Shown piece by piece: positions 61,734-64,000 of a stretch of DNA of 64,000 nt. The DNA is taken from the NCBI GenBank assembly GCA_024305405.1, contig JAKNDB010000079.1:806001-870000 (forward strand). The letters are read 5' to 3'. The first letter of the stretch is position 1. Each line of letters starts with the position of its first letter. Below the pieces are notes generated by a model. It ran no database searches and was not told the DNA's origin. It saw nothing but the letters and a program-made list of their open reading frames with translations. Source of the DNA: Dirofilaria immitis (Eukaryota > Nematoda > Chromadorea > Rhabditida > Onchocercidae). Made by a program: the position numbers and the translations under genes.

Positions 61734-63928
61734 CATTGTAAAATGAAGCTAATAACTTCAATGCCTTATCATGCATGATATCACGCACCAAAATAGGTTT
61801 AAAAGCATTATGCAAGAAGAAATGATAATGAACGGATAATTTTTAAAAGACAAGAATCATATCTGAAAAAAATTCAGATATTATAAAAATTTTACAGCCG
61901 GTAATCAAACATTTTCATTTTAAAGTATAAATTGTGAAAAAATAAAATTTAGTAAATGCCTCATCATATAATTATAGAATGAATTATCATTGTTACTGCA
62001 GTAAAATTTGTTTATTGATGCATTCACATTTATTAATTATCTCGTTACCCATCATTTAATTTCGAATTTGATTACCAATAATAACAATAACAATTAAAAG
62101 TTCATAATACTTTCACTTTTTAAAATTTTTGAATCATCCGTTGAATTTTATTTTCGTTAAATGTCCCATAAATATTTGATTTCCAGTTTTGACAAAATTA
62201 CATTTTTCAATATTACAAATATTCGTTTGTTGATTTGTACCGTTTAATAATTATATTGAAAATATATGAAAAAGTAGAGAAACATTTTGTTAATTTCTCG
62301 CAGTAAAATTGTCAAAAAATCAATAAATTTCCATTGCAATGTTTTTTTTGTTAGACTTATGAAGAAAAAGTTTTTATTTGATGTATCAATAATATTTGAT
62401 AAAAGTCAGAAATTCATAACAGAAAAAAATAGAAAAAAAGATGATGAAAAATGACAATATCATAAAAACGCCGAATGTTATGAATCCATTCGCAAATCAA
62501 AATTTTTAAAAATTTTGAAGTCTAATTCTTGAAATATGGAATAAGAGGATATTCCAATCAAACTGCAAAATATTTCGAAACTTATATATTCATTGATATT
62601 CGCTTGTTTTGCTTGAAATTTAATAAAAAATGCGAGAAGAAATGTAACGAATAATTCTATTCGATTATTTATAAATATCATAAAGCATATATTACTTGTA
62701 AAATTGATAGTTGATTCTCATTCACTGCATAACGCTTCGCCAATCTTCTTATCACTGAAAAAGGATAAATTATTGCATCAATAAAATAAATTTTATAATT
62801 AACGAAGATAAGGTATCTGTTCTGATCTGATCTGTTCAATATAGAATAATATAATGGACAAATAGTATCAACTTCGAAGTTGAAATTTTTTAGAAATTTT
62901 TCGGGTGTGAATGGGGAAAAAATTATTATTAATAATGCACGGATCCAAGATGGCCTATGAAACTGGAATAACTCCAGATTTGTAAATTTAAAAACAGCAA
63001 GTCTGAAGAAGACAGATATAATCCTGCTTGATGATTTCAAAATTTGAGCTAACCTGAATGTTAAACTTACGTAGAGATAGGTAAAGGAAATGCATTGATA
63101 AAGTCAAAAAGATATCACAAGATTTAAGATATCAAAAAGATATCATGAAGTATAGCTTAGTAGTACCCTATTTTAAATACTTCCTTGCTTAGTTGATTAA
63201 ATTTATATTGATGAAAATTCAAAGAGATTAAAGAAATTAATGTATAAATATTATCATTGATTAATTATACAAAACAAGCTGCAAAAAGCGGACCATTCTT
63301 CGCATTTTCATCCAAAAATAATACAGCGATATCAATTCGGGAAACATCAGCTAGCTTAACTAGACATTCTACCAATCGAGAAATATTCGATTCGTTCGCA
63401 ATCGTATCGAAACCAGTTATCAAACACTTGATCATTTCAGTTTCAATTATTTCATCAAACAGTTTGCCGTAGTTATTTTCATCAATTGACTAAATAATAA
63501 TATAATTTTTAAAATCCATTATACTTAAAAACTCGTAATTTATTAAAAAAATCATTTTATCATTGCATCAAACTGATTTTAACCATATCTTCTATGATGA
63601 GAAACATTGGATGATCAAATATGAGGTATTGAGATAGGAGAGAAAAAGAACGTGAAAATTGAATTTTTGGAGATTGCATACTAAAAATTAGTGTGAATTA
63701 ATAGCGAAGAATAAATGATCAACTAGTCAAAATTCATGCACACTTTAAAAGTTTGCAGAAGAATAAGAAATACAGCGGAAAATAAGAAAATTATAAATTA
63801 TTATTTATAACGACTTACCAAAAATATTCCGCAAATATCATCGGCTTGTCCTTAAGCTTCTGAAAATCAGCGATAAAAGTGAATGATGTTGTTGGTGGAG
63901 GTGGGATTTCCAATGATGATGATTTCAA
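61734..63928 (-). CDS. Unrecognised multi-exon gene, 5' end beyond the window
   Basis: Four minus-strand blocks with splice sites: 63928-63819 (after TTTTAG; SSSLEIPPPPTTSFTFIADF), 63489-63276 (after TATTTAG; NNYGKLFDEIIETEM, GFDTIANESNISRLVECL, IDIAVLFLDENAKNGPLF), 62754-62696 (after TTTTTCAG; IRRLAKRYAVNENQLSILQ) and 61862-61734 (LHNAFKPILVRDIMHDKA to a GTAATT donor). Blocks 2 and 3 join in phase 1. Block 1 ends one base out of phase for block 2: one extra base near 63850 would give ...DDICGIFL joined to SIDENNYG. Block 4 has a stop in its first third or needs a one-base change. The sequence looks helical and intracellular. I cannot name the family, and its 3' exons were not found. Confidence 0.55.
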
Positions 63929-64000
63929 CTAAAAGAAAGGAATATTTACCATCAGAAATATGAACAATTTTTAATAAATATCGCTTGCTCATTTCGAAAT

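Noticed and set aside
63257..63472. Plus-strand 71-codon frame
   Set aside because: Antisense shadow of the well-formed minus-strand exon at 63276-63489.

Overview
The window reads as nuclear DNA of a nematode. It is very AT-rich, genes are split into many short exons (about 50-300 nt) by AT-rich introns with TTTTCAG/TTTTAG-type acceptors, and the protein families are typical of worms: an M14 carboxypeptidase with a C-terminal ShKT domain, a cuticlin-type ZP protein with a C-terminal membrane segment, and a small secreted phospholipase A2-like protein. The long, repeat-laden introns and intergenic stretches suggest a spirurid/filarial-like genome rather than a compact one, but that placement is only a guess. 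No rRNA, tRNA, intact transposon or CRISPR array was found.

Layout. 1-6.6 kb: AT-rich DNA with degenerate tandem repeats. 6.66-18.3 kb, plus strand: the carboxypeptidase gene (12 exons seen; signal-peptide exon not identified). 18.3-41.3 kb: about 23 kb without a confident gene, holding microsatellites, diverged minisatellites and a few candidate exons or small ORFs (19.0, 26.8, 31.8, 35.1 and 37.5 kb). 41.3-49.5 kb, minus strand: the ZP gene (15 proposed exons). 50.95-56.94 kb, minus strand: the phospholipase A2-like gene, complete at its 5' end with a signal peptide. 57-61 kb: repeats, a cluster of nuclear-receptor-type half-sites near 60.3 kb, and a weak plus-strand candidate first exon at 60.8 kb. 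61.7-64 kb, minus strand: exons of an unrecognised gene that runs off the right edge.

Function. The three recognised genes encode proteins of the secretory route. The ZP protein and the ShKT carboxypeptidase belong to families linked to the cuticle or extracellular matrix. The phospholipase-like gene and the ZP gene share a strand and lie about 1.4 kb apart, so they could be neighbours in one transcription unit.

A recurring oddity is that clear exons contain or abut single-base frame breaks. The best supported are in carboxypeptidase exon 6 and ZP exon 4, where both homology and splice phase call for one extra base. Because every multi-exon gene is affected, residual indels in a long-read assembly explain this better than pseudogenes. 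I found no clearly new biological system. The items most worth a second look are the GC-rich island inside the carboxypeptidase gene, the half-site cluster, the 213-codon ORF at 19 kb, a possible small peptide precursor at 35.1 kb, and the many independent diverged minisatellites.
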